A DNA stretch of 64,000 nucleotides from positions 86,776-150,775 of the forward strand of contig JAMXFF010000009.1 in the NCBI GenBank assembly GCA_025370845.1. Direction: 5' to 3'. Made by a program: the position numbers and the translations under genes. Below, piece by piece: positions 63,001 through 64,000 of this stretch; position 1 is the stretch's first letter, and every line of letters starts with the position of its first letter. Below the pieces are notes generated by a model. The model saw only the letters and a list, made by a program, of their open reading frames with translations, was not told the origin of the DNA and searched no databases. This DNA comes from Laspinema palackyanum D2a. Lineage in GTDB: Bacteria; Cyanobacteriota; Cyanobacteriia; Cyanobacteriales; Laspinemataceae.

Positions 63001-63251
63001 ATCCCGCAGTCGAAAATCAAGCCACGGACCGAGTATTTAGAATTGGACAAACCCAAAATGTGCAAGTCCATAAATTTATCAGTACCGGCACTTTAGAGGA
63101 AAAAATTCACGATTTAATTGAGAGTAAGAAAGAGTTAGCCGAACAAGTCGTAGGCGCAGGTGAACAATGGTTAGCCGACTTAGATAGCGATAATTTACGC
63201 AACTTACTCATCCTCGATCGCAATGCCGTCATCGATGAAGACGACTCATAA
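60030..63251 (+). CDS. SNF2 family DNA-dependent ATPase (HepA/RapA-like)
   Basis: A 1073-residue Swi2/Snf2 translocase. The first 550 residues carry the bacterial SNF2-associated domain. The motor begins [41 protein letters not shown] (Walker A DMGLGKS, about 610-620), has [11 protein letters not shown] (Walker B, about 712), and [26 protein letters not shown]. The second lobe contains [49 protein letters not shown] and [19 protein letters not shown]. All helicase motifs look intact. A SWIM zinc-finger protein follows on the same strand within about 40 bp, a recurring bacterial pairing suggesting joint action on DNA. Confidence 0.95.
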   Translation: [1073 protein letters not shown]

Positions 63252-63288
63252 CAAGGACAAATGACAAATGACAAATGACCCAGGACCA

Positions 63289-64000
63289 ATGACCCAAGAC
63301 AAAGAATGGTGGACACAACAATGGCTAGACTTACTTAATTCCTATCGCTTTAAAAAGCGGTTAGAACGGGCTAGAGTTTATGCTAGAGAGGGAAATGTTT
63401 TAAGTATCGATTTTGAAGGACAAAAGGTATTAGCACAAGTCCAAGGAACGGACCCAGAACCCTATAAAGTTTCTCTCTGGTTAGACCCGTTAACTGATGA
63501 AGATTGGACCTATGTAATTCAAACGATGGCAGAACGGGCAATTTTTTCCGCCAAACTTCTAGCGGGGGAAATGCCTCAAAATATCGAAGAAGTATTTGCT
63601 GCCAATGGGGTGAGATTGTTTCCATTTACCCTAGAACAAGTCAATTCCCGTTGTAGCTGTCCAGATAAAGCCAATCCCTGTAAACATATTGCAGCGGTTT
63701 ATTATTTGTTAGGCGATCGCTTTAGTGATGACCCGTTTGTATTGTTTCAATTACGGGGACGCACCCAATCCCAAATTCTCGCCGCATTACGGCAGACTCG
63801 GGGTACGGATACGGATACCGAACCAACGGAGTCTAAAGTAAAAGACTCTAAATCAAAACTGCATAAATCTCCTCTAAAAGTAGAGAAATTTTGGCAGTAT
63901 GATGACCAGTTAGAATCGGGATTAGTGGTGATTGCCCCTGCACCCAGTAGCGAAACCGTGTTAGATGTTTTAGGACCGATTCCCATTAAACCGGCAGCAA
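63289..64000 (+). CDS. SWIM zinc-finger protein (3' end outside the window)
   Basis: A reading frame that stays open to the window edge, beginning MTQDKEWWTQQWLDLLNSYRFKKRLERARVYAREGNV; an in-frame ATG at 63268 would add seven residues (MTNDPGP). The family mark is SRCSCPDKANPCKHIAAVYYLLGDRF near residues 120-142, a C-x-C-x(n)-C-x-H SWIM zinc finger. Upstream are strands typical of this family (VLSIDFEGQKVLAQVQGTDPEPYKVSLWL). SWIM proteins next to SNF2 ATPases occur in many bacteria, with a proposed DNA-binding role. At least 237 codons are inside the window. The upstream spacer contains TGACAAA repeats. Confidence 0.88.
   Translation, partial: MTQDKEWWTQQWLDLLNSYRFKKRLERARVYAREGNVLSIDFEGQKVLAQVQGTDPEPYKVSLWLDPLTDEDWTYVIQTMAERAIFSAKLLAGEMPQNIEEVFAANGVRLFPFTLEQVNSRCSCPDKANPCKHIAAVYYLLGDRFSDDPFVLFQLRGRTQSQILAALRQTRGTDTDTEPTESKVKDSKSKLHKSPLKVEKFWQYDDQLESGLVVIAPAPSSETVLDVLGPIPIKPAA

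Overview
This window comes from a cyanobacterium, most likely a filamentous Oscillatoriales-type genome. The evidence is the very frequent HIP1 octamer GCGATCGC, cyanobacterial families (DUF3370, DUF928, DUF1400-hydrolase, DUF4327, TIGR04168-type phosphoesterase, Uma2, DUF2887/Rpn nuclease), an NtcA-type nitrate-transport promoter, and several families of intergenic hairpin repeats. No phage, complete insertion sequence, rRNA or CRISPR array was seen. There is one tRNA, tRNA-Ser(UGA), at 45759-45845.

Layout. 0-9 kb: MATE exporter, TPR protein, a small conserved protein, a secreted GHL10-family glycosidase-like protein, an Uma2 protein, a DUF3370 lipoprotein, a small membrane protein and an AT-rich HAD phosphatase. 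9.2-12.9 kb: the most unusual pair. One protein joins a cyclic-nucleotide-binding-like domain, a degenerate sigma54-activator-like AAA domain and a membrane NapH/NosR-like iron-sulfur module; 63 bp downstream lies a GTG-initiated, short-N-terminus FtsZ. 13.1-18.5 kb: complete nrtABCD nitrate/nitrite ABC transporter on the minus strand, behind a textbook NtcA-activated promoter, with G-rich 9-bp minisatellites between nrtA and nrtB and on both sides of the operon. 18.6-20 kb: broken RppB-like histidine kinase and a DUF928 protein. 20.5-25.4 kb: RND adaptor and RND pump.

25.4-40.4 kb: repeat cluster with a triplicated 120-bp unit, divergent pirin/HxlR pair, CBS-PAS-GAF-GGDEF diguanylate cyclase, secreted unknown, small unknown, RarA ATPase fused to a methyltransferase-like domain, metallophosphoesterase, DsbA-like protein, manganese catalase, a 1.3-kb gene-poor stretch with a candidate small RNA, and a Crp/Fnr regulator. 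40.5-57 kb: M61 peptidase, TerB-like protein, nadA, second phosphoesterase, tRNA-Ser, a duplicated-domain protein, a Ser/Thr kinase with at least 12 near-identical WD40 repeats, a Rpn-like nuclease with a partial tandem copy, DUF1400 hydrolase, stomatin-like protein, folP, tpiA and DUF4327. 57-64 kb: pnp, then a SNF2 helicase followed by a SWIM zinc-finger protein that runs off the window.

The intergenic DNA is dominated by at least four repeat families: (1) REP-like hairpins AACGACT-GA-AGTCGTT with a TTCGTAGT flank; (2) larger GGCGGGGG / AGTCGGTT-AACCGACT palindrome clusters; (3) short terminal-inverted-repeat elements (MITE-like); (4) a 56-60 bp double-hairpin element. Stems in families 1 and 2 vary by compensatory changes, which argues for selection or copying as hairpins.
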